Source: Massilia sp. YIM B02763 (lineage in GTDB: Bacteria > Pseudomonadota > Gammaproteobacteria > Burkholderiales > Burkholderiaceae_D). From it: a stretch of 64,000 bases of DNA. Where the stretch lies: assembly GCF_030412015.1 (NCBI RefSeq), contig NZ_JASNRD010000001.1, positions 124,001-188,000 on the forward strand. Direction: 5' to 3'. The notes below the pieces were generated by a model, which saw nothing but the letters and a program-made list of their open reading frames with translations, did not search any database and was not told where the DNA came from. The position numbers and the translations under genes were made by a program. Each line of letters opens with the position of its first letter. Position 1 is the stretch's first letter. This document shows positions 18,218 through 26,380 of this stretch, piece after piece.

Positions 18218-20458
18218 TCACGCCAGCGTACCGCGCACCCGGGCGCGGTCCAGCGGCAGGTCGCGCAGGCGCTCGCCGCAGGCGTCGAACACGGCATTCG
18301 CCAGCGCCGCCGCCGCCGGCCCCTGCGCCGCCTCGCCGGTGCCCAGGAACGGTTGGCCGGGGCGGTCGAGCAAATGCACCTCGACCCGGTCGGGCACCTG
18401 GTCGAACCGGAGGATGGGGTAGGCGCCCCAGTCGCGCGTGAGCACGCGGCCGGGTTCGAAGCGCACGCGCTCCAGCAGCGTCCAGCTGCCCGACTGGAGG
18501 ATGCCGCCCTCGATCTGGTTGCGCACGCCGTCCGGGTTCACCACTTCGCCGCAGTCGACGGCCGCCACGGCCCGGGCGATGCGCACCCAGCCCGTCTCGC
18601 GCGCCACCTCGACTTCCAGCGCCAGCGCGCAATACGCGGCCAGGTTCTTGTAGCGGGCGAACGCGAAGCCGCGTCCGCGCCTCGGCTGGCCCGGCGCCGG
18701 CCTGCGCCACGCCTCCCAGCCGAAGCGGGCAGCCGCTTCCTTCACGACGGCCAGCGCGCGCGGGTCCTCCAGGTGCCGGAGCCGGAATGCCACCGGGTCG
18801 ACCCCGGCGGCATGGGCCAGTTCGTCCATGAAGCTCTCGATGGCGAACACATTGCAATAGGCGCCGAGCGAGCGCAGGGCGGAACTGCGCAGTTGCGGCA
18901 CGCCGAGGAAATGGTGATCCACGCGCGCATTCGGCAAGGCGTAATACGGAATCGCGTTGCGGTCGCCCGCCCCTTCCGGCTGCGGCGCAGGCATGGCGGG
19001 CGGCGGCACGAAGGGCTTGTCCAGCAGCGTGCCGGCCAGCAGGTTGCCGGCCTTGCCCGGCCGCGTATTGTGGGTGGGGCTGTGCACCGTGTAGCGCCAG
19101 TCGGCGATGCGGCCGTCCGGACCCAGCGTCGCCTGCGCCTCGCACAGCATAGGCGGACCGGCCGGTTCCCACCCATGTTCGTCCTCGCGCATCCACTGCA
19201 CGCGCACGGGTCTGCCTGGGAAGGCGCGCGCCAGCAGCGCCGCGTCGGCCGCCGCGTCGTCGGCGCCATTGTGGCCATAGCAGCCGGAGCCCTCCACGTG
19301 GATGCAGCGGATCGCCTCCTTCGGCGCGCCCAGCAGCTCGGCCAGCGCCGCACGCAGCGGGAATACGCCCTGGGAATGGGTCCACACGGTGTACCGGCCC
19401 CCGTCCAGCCGCGCGATGGCGCAGGACGGTCCAATCGAGCCATGCAGCTGGTACGGCTTCGTGTACGCGGCGCGCAGCGTGCGCCCTCCCGAACCGGCGC
19501 GCACGCCGACGCTGCGACGGGCCAGGATGGTCTCCGTCTTGCCGGACAGGGCCCTGACCAGCGCCAACGGGTCGTTCGTGGCCGGCAGCGCCGCCGGCAC
19601 GTCCCAGCGCGCCGCCCGCTCCAGTGCCGCCGCAGCCTTGACCGTGCGCCATTCGTGGTCGGCGATCACGGCCAGGAAGCGTCCGTCGCGGACCACCTTC
19701 AGCACGCCCGGCAGACCCGCGACGGCCGCCGTGTCGACGTCCAGCAGGCGCGCCGCCGGCGCCGGCGGGCGCACCACGCGCGCGTGCACCATGCCGGGCA
19801 GGCGCAGGTCCTGGACGTAGGCGGCACCGCCCGCGACCTTGGCCGGGATGTCGAGCCGGGCGAGGGACTTGCCGGCCAAGGTGTGCAGGGCCGGGTCGCG
19901 CGGCGGGGCCTTGCCGTCCGCACGCAGGTGCAGCTGGCGGCCCGCCGGCAGTTCGCCATACGTCGCGCGGCGCCCGTCCGGCGCCAGCATCGCCCCGCCC
20001 GCCGCCTTCACGGCCGCCCGGTCGATGCCGAAGCGCTCCGCCGCCAGGCCCGCGAGCGCCAGGCGCACCTCGGCCGCCGCGTGGCGCAGCGCCGTGCCGC
20101 TGTCCTGCATCGAGTGACTGCCCGCCGTATAGCCCTCGTCGGGAGTGCGGCCCGTATCCGCCGTCACCATGCGCACCGCGCCGGGCGCCACCATCAACTC
20201 TTCCGCCGCTACCTGCAGCAGCGCCGTACGGATTCCCTGCCCCAGCTCGGCCTTGCCGGTGAACACGGTGATCGTATTGTCGGCGTCGATGCGGATCCAG
20301 GCGTCCAGCCAAGGCTCCTTGTCCAGGCTACCGGGCAGCTTGCCTTTGCCTGGCGGATTCTCCGACTGCGCCCAGGCAGGACGCAGCGCGAACGCCAGCG
20401 TCAGGCAGCCGGCCGCCAGCAGGCGCCGGCGCGCGCGATCGTGCGTGGCTGCGCTCAC
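18218..20458 (-). CDS. Xanthine-dehydrogenase-family molybdopterin subunit (IorB/aldehyde dehydrogenase type), GTG start
   Basis: A 746-residue Moco subunit. The start is a GTG at 20458 overlapping the stop of the 2Fe-2S gene (GTGA). This yields a Tat-like signal RARRRLLAAGCLTLAFAL ending at AWA, so export to the periplasm is likely. Ald_Xan_dh_C2 features include FTGKAELGQGIRTALLQVAAEEL, SGCYGHNGADDAAADAAL and the C-terminal GTGEAAQGPAAAALANAV with the likely catalytic Glu. The organisation resembles isoquinoline 1-oxidoreductase or the membrane-linked aldehyde dehydrogenases that use a cytochrome c. Substrate not assignable. Confidence 0.88.
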   Translation of the reverse strand: MSAATHDRARRRLLAAGCLTLAFALRPAWAQSENPPGKGKLPGSLDKEPWLDAWIRIDADNTITVFTGKAELGQGIRTALLQVAAEELMVAPGAVRMVTADTGRTPDEGYTAGSHSMQDSGTALRHAAAEVRLALAGLAAERFGIDRAAVKAAGGAMLAPDGRRATYGELPAGRQLHLRADGKAPPRDPALHTLAGKSLARLDIPAKVAGGAAYVQDLRLPGMVHARVVRPPAPAARLLDVDTAAVAGLPGVLKVVRDGRFLAVIADHEWRTVKAAAALERAARWDVPAALPATNDPLALVRALSGKTETILARRSVGVRAGSGGRTLRAAYTKPYQLHGSIGPSCAIARLDGGRYTVWTHSQGVFPLRAALAELLGAPKEAIRCIHVEGSGCYGHNGADDAAADAALLARAFPGRPVRVQWMREDEHGWEPAGPPMLCEAQATLGPDGRIADWRYTVHSPTHNTRPGKAGNLLAGTLLDKPFVPPPAMPAPQPEGAGDRNAIPYYALPNARVDHHFLGVPQLRSSALRSLGAYCNVFAIESFMDELAHAAGVDPVAFRLRHLEDPRALAVVKEAAARFGWEAWRRPAPGQPRRGRGFAFARYKNLAAYCALALEVEVARETGWVRIARAVAAVDCGEVVNPDGVRNQIEGGILQSGSWTLLERVRFEPGRVLTRDWGAYPILRFDQVPDRVEVHLLDRPGQPFLGTGEAAQGPAAAALANAVFDACGERLRDLPLDRARVRGTLA

Positions 20459-20943
20459 GCCTTGCCTCCGTTCGCGGGCATGCGCAAGGCGGCGGCGGCG
20501 CGGCGCACTGCGCGCAGGATGCGCATATGGGTGCCGCAGCGGCACAGGTTGGCCTGCATGTGCTTGCGGATCTGGGCATCGGTCGGCGCCGGGTGCCGCG
20601 CGAGCAGGCGGTCGGCGCGCATCACCATGCCCGCGATGCAGTAGCCGCACTGGGCCGCCTGCTCGTCGATGAAGGCCTGCTGCAGCACGCCCGGACGGAC
20701 GACGCTGCCCAGCCCCTCCACCGTGGCCACGGGACGCGCGCCGACGGCGGACACGGGCACGAGGCAGGACATGACGGATTCGCCGGCCAGCGTGACCGTG
20801 CAGGCGCCGCACTGTCCGAGCCCGCAGCCGAACTTGGCCCCGTTCAGTCCCAGGTCGTTGCGCAGCACGTACAGCAGGGGCGTATCGGGATCGGCATCCA
20901 CGGCATGGTTGGCGCCGTTCACGCGCAGGCGGTAGGTGGTCAT
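20455..20943 (-). CDS. 2Fe-2S subunit of molybdenum hydroxylase
   Basis: A 162-residue IorA/CoxS-type small subunit. The plant-type 2Fe-2S motif is [13 protein letters not shown] with a distant MSC (about 40-60). The second cluster uses QCGYCIAG and NLCRCGTH near 101-140. It has no signal peptide of its own; the Moco partner carries the export signal, the opposite of the paoABC arrangement. Both ends overlap neighbouring genes by 4 bases, giving one tight operon: cytochrome c, 2Fe-2S, Moco. Confidence 0.9.
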   Translation of the reverse strand: MTTYRLRVNGANHAVDADPDTPLLYVLRNDLGLNGAKFGCGLGQCGACTVTLAGESVMSCLVPVSAVGARPVATVEGLGSVVRPGVLQQAFIDEQAAQCGYCIAGMVMRADRLLARHPAPTDAQIRKHMQANLCRCGTHMRILRAVRRAAAALRMPANGGKA

Positions 20944-22247
20944 GGCTCGCTCGCTTTCTTGACGCTCTGTTCGAGATCGTTCCAGGGAGCCTGGGCGGCG
21001 GCGTGGCGCAGGTAGGCGGCCAGCGCCGTGGTCTGGCCCTCGTCCAGGATGCCGGCAAAGCCGGGCATCCAGCGTCCCGGTTCGCCGTCCGGCGGGTGGA
21101 TGCCCTCGCGCACGATGCGCACGAGGCTGCGCGGGTCCGGGTCGTACAGCGCCACGGCCTTCTGCAGCGGCAGCGCCCCGCCCGACGTGGGCGCGCGGCC
21201 GGCCTCGTGGCAGCGCGCGCAGGCGCCGGCATACACGGCGTAGCCGGCACCCAGTTGCTGCGGCGCGTCGGCCGGGGGCGCGGGCAGGCTGCCGGCAAGC
21301 GCCGCATTGCCCTTCGGCGCCGCAGGCGCCTCGGCCAGCCACGCATGGAGCCAGGTCGCCAGGGCCTCCACGTCGGCTGGATCGGCCTTGGCCAGGCCCT
21401 GCACGACACCCTGCATCGGCCCGCCCGCCGCGGCGTGGTCCGGGGCGATGCCCGTGCGCAGGTAGACGGCCAGCTGCGCCCGCGTCCACGGCAGCGGCGA
21501 CGGCGAATTCCGGTTCAGCGCCGGCACGTACCAGCCCTCGGCCTCGCCGCCGTCCAGGAAGCGGCGGCGGTCTTCGCCGCCCAGGCGCGTGCGCGGCGAG
21601 TGGCACGCGCTGCAATGGGCCAGCGCATCGGCGACGTAGGCGCCGCGGTTCCAGTCTGCCGGACGCGCCGGATCGGGGCGCCACGGGGTGCGGTCCAGGT
21701 ACACCACGTTCCAGAGCCCGACCAGCGGACGGAAGCCGAACGGGAACGTCATCGCATTCGCGGGGGCCGGCGCGTCGAGCGGCGTGCGCGTCATGACATA
21801 GGCGTACAGCGCCTGCACGTCGGCCCGCGCCAGGCGCGTGTAGTGGTCGTAGGGGAAGGCCGGGTACAGCAGGTGGCCGTCGCGCGACACGCCTTCGCGC
21901 AGCGCGCGCGTGAAGGCCGCCTCGCTCCAGTCGCCGATGCCGGTGCGCGCGTCCGGCGTGATGTTGGTGCTGTGGACGGTGCCGAACGGCGTCTCCATCG
22001 CCAGGCCGCCGGCATAGGGCCTGGCCGGATCGGCCGTATGGCACGCGGCGCAATTGCCGAGGGCCGCGAGGCGCGCGCCCTTCTCCACCATCGCCGGATC
22101 GAAGCGCGGCACCTTCGCGAGCGGCACGATCGCCGGCCGCCACATGATCGCGAAGGCCGCGCCGCCCAGCGCCAGGACTGCCAGCGCCACGAGCCACGGC
22201 ACGAGGGTGCGGCGGCGGGCTGGCTGGCGGGAGTGGATCGGATCCAT
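20940..22247 (-). CDS. Membrane-anchored triheme cytochrome c
   Basis: A 435-residue protein with one N-terminal membrane helix (PWLVALAVLALGGAAFAIMW, about 17-36) and three heme c sites: CAACH (about 72), CSACH (about 190) and CARCH (about 335). Distal methionines are plausible in each domain, for example MPGF near the C-terminus. In related operons this cytochrome takes electrons from the periplasmic Moco/2Fe-2S enzyme and passes them to the respiratory chain. It is the first gene of the three-gene operon. Confidence 0.9.
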   Translation of the reverse strand: MDPIHSRQPARRRTLVPWLVALAVLALGGAAFAIMWRPAIVPLAKVPRFDPAMVEKGARLAALGNCAACHTADPARPYAGGLAMETPFGTVHSTNITPDARTGIGDWSEAAFTRALREGVSRDGHLLYPAFPYDHYTRLARADVQALYAYVMTRTPLDAPAPANAMTFPFGFRPLVGLWNVVYLDRTPWRPDPARPADWNRGAYVADALAHCSACHSPRTRLGGEDRRRFLDGGEAEGWYVPALNRNSPSPLPWTRAQLAVYLRTGIAPDHAAAGGPMQGVVQGLAKADPADVEALATWLHAWLAEAPAAPKGNAALAGSLPAPPADAPQQLGAGYAVYAGACARCHEAGRAPTSGGALPLQKAVALYDPDPRSLVRIVREGIHPPDGEPGRWMPGFAGILDEGQTTALAAYLRHAAAQAPWNDLEQSVKKASEP

Positions 22248-22355
22248 GCGCGTGCTCCGGTTGGGATGGCAGGATCATCGCCCCGCCGCGTCCACGCACT
22301 CTGTACGGCAGCGCGCATTGTGCGCGTCAATACCGTTGAAATATCGACTAACAAT

Positions 22356-22379
22356 TGCCGAGCAGATTTATACTCGGCA
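22356..22379. promoter_or_regulatory. Inverted repeat in the cytochrome c / CocE divergent region
   Basis: TGCCGAG (22356-22362) and CTCGGCA (22373-22379) form a 7-bp inverted repeat with a 10-nt AT-rich spacer that includes a -10-like TATACT. It lies 27 nt before the CocE-type ATG in the 158-base divergent gap, so it may be an operator or a leader hairpin. Confidence 0.45.
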
Positions 22380-22405
22380 TTTCGCCCAACCACCGCCAAG
22401 GAATC

Positions 22406-24367
22406 ATGATCCGCCGCCCCCTTTCCTCGATCGCCCTGCTGGTCGCACTCGTCCATGCCGGCGCCCCGGCCCTCGTCCACGCCGCGGGCGCCACCGACAG
22501 TGCCGACGCCGCGCCCGCCGCGCGCGAACTGCGCGACACCTATACCAAGTACGAGTACCGCATCCCGATGCGCGACGGCACGCGCCTTTTCACCGTCCTC
22601 TACGTGCCGAAGGACGCGTCGAAGCGCTATCCCTTCCTCGTGCAGCGCACGCCGTACAGCGCCGGCGTGCAGGCCGAGGGCGAGCTGCACTACGGCCAGG
22701 ACCGGTTCCCGAAGTCGATCGGCCCGTCGAAGGAATTCGAGGACGCCGGCTACATCTTCGTCAAGCAGGACGTGCGCGGCCGCTACATGTCGGAAGGCAG
22801 ATGGGTCGAGGCGACCCCGCACGTGAACCCGCAGCGCAAGCCGGGCGAGGGCCAGGAAAGCCAGGACATGTACGACACCATGGAATGGCTGCTCAAGCAC
22901 GTCCCCAACAACAACGGCAAGGCCGGCATCCTGGGCATCAGCTACCCGGGCTTCTACACGTCGGCGTCGATCATCGATTCGCACCCGTCGATCAAGGCGG
23001 CCTCGCCGCAGGCGCCGGTGACGGACCTGTTCATGGGCGACGACTCCTACCACGGCGGCGCCTTCATGCTGGCCGCGAACTTCGGCTTCTATTCCAGCTT
23101 CACGGAGCAGCAGAACCCGACGCCGCTGCCCAAGACCTGGTCCGCGTTCGACTACGGCGCGGCCGACGGCTACGACTTCTTCCTGAAGCACAAGACGATG
23201 CAGAACATCCTGGCGACGCTGACGCCGCAGCAGCGCGCCCTGCTGCAGCCGACGATCGAGCATGACACCTACGACGGATTCTGGCAGATGCGCGCCATCG
23301 CGCCGCACCTGAAGAACATCAAGGCCGCCGTGCTGACCGTCGGCGGCTGGTTCGATGCCGAGGACCCGCAAGGCCCGCTGACCACCTACCACGCCGTCGG
23401 GAAGTACAACCCGTCGATCTTCAACGGCCTGGTGATGGGGCCGTGGGTGCACGGCGGCTGGGCGCGCTACGACGGCAAGCGTCTCGGCAACGTCTCGTTC
23501 GACAGCAAGACGGGCGAGTACTTCCGCACCCAGATCCAGTTCCCGTTCTTCGAGGAGCACCTGAAGGGCGTGAAGCCGGCGCGCGCGATCGCGCCCGTGA
23601 CCGCGTTCGAGACGGGCTCCAACGTGTGGCGCCAGTACCAGGCCTGGCCGCCGGCGCAGGCCAAGCCGCGCACGCTGTACTTCGGCGCGAACGGCACCCT
23701 CTCGTGGCAGCAGCCGGCGGCGGCCGCGCCGGCCTACGACGAGTACGTGTCCGACCCGGCCAAGCCCGTCCCCTACATCGGCTACCCGGCCACCGGCGTG
23801 CCGCAGGAATACATGGTGTCCGACCAGCGCTTCGCCAGCACGCGTCCGGACGTGCTCACGTACCAGAGCGAGGTGCTGGAGGAAGACGTCACCGTCGCCG
23901 GCCCCGTGCGGCCGAAGCTGTTCGTGTCGACGACCGGCACCGACGCCGACTGGGTCGTCAAGCTGATCGACGTGTACCCGCAGGAGTATCCGGCCGGCGA
24001 GCGGCCCGCGCGCGGCAACGACGTGGGCGCGCCCGCGGCCACGCTGGCCGGCATGCAGCAACTGGTGCGCGGCAATCCGCTGCGCGGCAAGTTCCGCCAC
24101 AGCTTCGAGAAGCCGGAGCCCTTCGTGCCCGGCAAGGTGGAGGCGATCGACTACCAGCTGGGCGACGTCAACCACACCTTCCGCCGCGGCCACCGCATCA
24201 TGGTGCAGGTGCAGAGCTCCTGGTTCCCGCTGGTCGACCTGAACCCGCAGACCTTCGTCTCGATCCCGCAGGCCAGGCCGGAAGACTTCAAGAAGGCGAC
24301 CCAGCGCGTCTACCACGCGCCGGACACGCCGTCCGGCGTGCAGCTGCTGGTGCTGCCGCGGCCTTGA
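22406..24367 (+). CDS. CocE/NonD-family alpha/beta hydrolase (secreted)
   Basis: A 653-residue protein with an N-terminal signal peptide (cleavage near HAAG, residues 25-28) and AAGGA upstream of the ATG. The X-Pro dipeptidyl-peptidase/S15 fold is shown by MRDGTRLFTVLYVPKD, the nucleophile elbow GISYPGFY (Ser179), the Asp loop GGWFDAEDPQGP, and the His in DVNHTFRRGHR. The C-terminal jelly-roll (PSS-C) domain starts near LTYQSEVLEEDVTVAGP. Relatives include alpha-amino-acid ester hydrolases, glutaryl-7-ACA acylases and cocaine esterase. The natural substrate is unknown but is probably a peptide-like ester or amide. Confidence 0.88.
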   Translation: MIRRPLSSIALLVALVHAGAPALVHAAGATDSADAAPAARELRDTYTKYEYRIPMRDGTRLFTVLYVPKDASKRYPFLVQRTPYSAGVQAEGELHYGQDRFPKSIGPSKEFEDAGYIFVKQDVRGRYMSEGRWVEATPHVNPQRKPGEGQESQDMYDTMEWLLKHVPNNNGKAGILGISYPGFYTSASIIDSHPSIKAASPQAPVTDLFMGDDSYHGGAFMLAANFGFYSSFTEQQNPTPLPKTWSAFDYGAADGYDFFLKHKTMQNILATLTPQQRALLQPTIEHDTYDGFWQMRAIAPHLKNIKAAVLTVGGWFDAEDPQGPLTTYHAVGKYNPSIFNGLVMGPWVHGGWARYDGKRLGNVSFDSKTGEYFRTQIQFPFFEEHLKGVKPARAIAPVTAFETGSNVWRQYQAWPPAQAKPRTLYFGANGTLSWQQPAAAAPAYDEYVSDPAKPVPYIGYPATGVPQEYMVSDQRFASTRPDVLTYQSEVLEEDVTVAGPVRPKLFVSTTGTDADWVVKLIDVYPQEYPAGERPARGNDVGAPAATLAGMQQLVRGNPLRGKFRHSFEKPEPFVPGKVEAIDYQLGDVNHTFRRGHRIMVQVQSSWFPLVDLNPQTFVSIPQARPEDFKKATQRVYHAPDTPSGVQLLVLPRP

Positions 24368-24375
24368 ACGTCAGG

Positions 24376-24404
24376 ACGCGGCCTTGGGCCCCTTCAGGCC
24401 GCGT
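24376..24404 (+). terminator. Possible terminator between convergent CocE and diguanylate cyclase genes
   Basis: ACGCGGCCT (24376-24384) pairs perfectly with AGGCCGCGT (24396-24404) around an 11-nt loop just after the CocE-type stop. It runs into the last codons of the convergent gene. The following bases (TTCAG) are only weakly T-rich. Confidence 0.4.
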
Positions 24405-26343
24405 TCAGCAACGCGGCCGCGTCGCCGAGGCTCGGGGCGACGTGCTCGAGCCGCAGACTGGCGACGCCGGCCGCGGCCAGGCGTCCGTCGACGAGGTAGC
24501 CGCAATGCCGTCCGGCGTCCTTGGCCCGGTACAGCGCGTGGTCTGCCAGCGCGAGGGCCTGCTGCCAGTCGAGCGGCTCGGCCCCGTGGGCGGGCATCGA
24601 CAGCGCGCCGGCGCTGATCGTCACGTGCGCCACGGCGCCGGCGCCGGCCTCGATGGGGCTGGCGGCCACCGCGTCGAGCAGTTCGCGCACGACGCCGGCG
24701 TGCAGCGCGCGCGCCATGCCGTCGACGTGCACGAGGAATTCCTCGCCGCCCCAGCGCAGCACCGCGCCGCGCGCGCCGACGGCCGCCTGCAGCCGCCGCG
24801 CGACCTCGACCAGCACGGCATCCCCGGCCGCGTGGCCGTGGCGGTCGTTGATGGACTTGAAATGATCGATATCGAGCAGCACGAAACACTGCTCGGCCTG
24901 CGTGCCCGACCGTGCGCGCGCCGTCATCGCGTCGCGGAAGGAGCGGCGGTTCAACAGGCCCGTCAGCGCGTCGTGGGTGGAATGGAAGGCGAGTTCCTCG
25001 TTGAGCAGCCGCAGGCGCCGCGCACCCAGTGCCGAGCGGCGGTACAGGACGCATGCCACGGCGCACAGCAGCAGCGCCGTGGCGGCGCCCGCCGAGGCCA
25101 CGATCTGCCACAGCCGGCGCTTGTGCAACTCCGTGTCCTTCGTGGCGTTCTCGCGTCGTAGCACGTCGTTTTCCGCCGCCCGCCGCTGGGCGTCGAACTG
25201 CTCCTGCACCGCCGTCACGGCGTTGGCGCGTTCGGCGGCGCCCAGGCGCTCGCCGATGTCCTGGCGCTCCCGCAGCGCCGCCAGCGCCTGCCGGTAGTCG
25301 CCCGCGGCCTCCAGCACACGGCTCTTTTCCTCGAGGGTGTTGACCAGGTCCGGCCAGGACGCCTCCGTCCGCATCGCGGCGGCGGCTTCGTCGATCTCGG
25401 CCAGGCCGTCCGCCAGCCGCCCCTGCCCGGCCAGGGCGAGGCCCAGGTTGACCGTCGCCATGCGGGCGATGTGCACGTCGCCGGCACGGCGCGCGGCAGC
25501 CAGCCCGGCGCGGGCGCTGCGTTCGGCGTCCGTCCAGCGTTTTTCGAGCAGGTAGCTGTCCGCCATGTTCGCCAGCGCGCTCGCTTCCAGCATCGTCAGT
25601 CCGTTGGCACGTGCGATCGCCAGCCCCCGTTCGTAGGCCTGGAGGCTGCGCCCAGGGTGGCCCAGCATGCCCTCGGCGATGCCTTCGATGACGTGCATGC
25701 GCACCTGCCGCCCGGGCGACAGGGCACCGCCGGCCGGCACGATGGCGTGCAAGGCGGCCAGCACCTGCTCCGGGGAGCGGGTGTAGACCTTCAGCTTGGC
25801 GATCGACAGCCGCAGCGCGTTGGGCGTCGGCTCCGCCATGCCGGGGTGGCGCAGGCCCAGGTCGAGCGCGTGCAGGTAGTGGCCGAGCGCGAAATCGTAT
25901 TGTCCCAGCGCCAGGTAGATATCGCCGTAGGCCTGTTGCAGCGACGCCGTGAACTCGGGCGCGTTCAGCTTCGCTTCGCGGCTGTCGAGCGCATTCAGCG
26001 CGGACAGCGCCGCCGCCGGGCGCGACTCCGCCATGCCCGCGATGCTTGCCAGCGCGCCGTAGGCCGCATTGGCGCGGTCGCCTTCCGTCGCGGCCAGCCG
26101 TTCGATCTCGCCCGCCACGCCGGCCGCTCCCGCGGCGTCGCCGCCGTCGGCCTTCGCCTGGCGCAGCTGTTTCAGGTAGGCGATGCGGTGCGCATACGGC
26201 GAGCCGGCCTCGTAGCCGGCAGCCGGCTGGGACGCGCCCGGCGCGGCGCAGACGTTGCCGGCGATTGCGATCGCCGCCGCGGCAAGGGCCTTCGCGCACA
26301 GGCGCAGGCAGCGGGTGTTGCGTGCTTCGTTCATGCGCTTCAT
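24394..26343 (-). CDS. Diguanylate cyclase with TPR-type periplasmic sensor
   Basis: A 649-residue inner-membrane protein. Signal/anchor at 12-33, a periplasmic Ala-rich tetratricopeptide region (about 90-360), a coiled-coil (375-410), one transmembrane helix (411-434) and a C-terminal GGDEF domain (450-625). The active site is intact as RWGGEEF (Gly532-Phe536), and the DIDHFKSINDRHGHAAGD segment binds GTP and metal. No RxxD inhibitory site is obvious before the GGEEF. It would make cyclic-di-GMP in response to a periplasmic signal. The ATG at 26343 has AGGGAA upstream. Confidence 0.9.
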   Translation of the reverse strand: MKRMNEARNTRCLRLCAKALAAAAIAIAGNVCAAPGASQPAAGYEAGSPYAHRIAYLKQLRQAKADGGDAAGAAGVAGEIERLAATEGDRANAAYGALASIAGMAESRPAAALSALNALDSREAKLNAPEFTASLQQAYGDIYLALGQYDFALGHYLHALDLGLRHPGMAEPTPNALRLSIAKLKVYTRSPEQVLAALHAIVPAGGALSPGRQVRMHVIEGIAEGMLGHPGRSLQAYERGLAIARANGLTMLEASALANMADSYLLEKRWTDAERSARAGLAAARRAGDVHIARMATVNLGLALAGQGRLADGLAEIDEAAAAMRTEASWPDLVNTLEEKSRVLEAAGDYRQALAALRERQDIGERLGAAERANAVTAVQEQFDAQRRAAENDVLRRENATKDTELHKRRLWQIVASAGAATALLLCAVACVLYRRSALGARRLRLLNEELAFHSTHDALTGLLNRRSFRDAMTARARSGTQAEQCFVLLDIDHFKSINDRHGHAAGDAVLVEVARRLQAAVGARGAVLRWGGEEFLVHVDGMARALHAGVVRELLDAVAASPIEAGAGAVAHVTISAGALSMPAHGAEPLDWQQALALADHALYRAKDAGRHCGYLVDGRLAAAGVASLRLEHVAPSLGDAAALLNAA

Positions 26344-26380
26344 GTCCGTTTCCCTTCGTCCGTCGGCATCCCGCGCCGCG

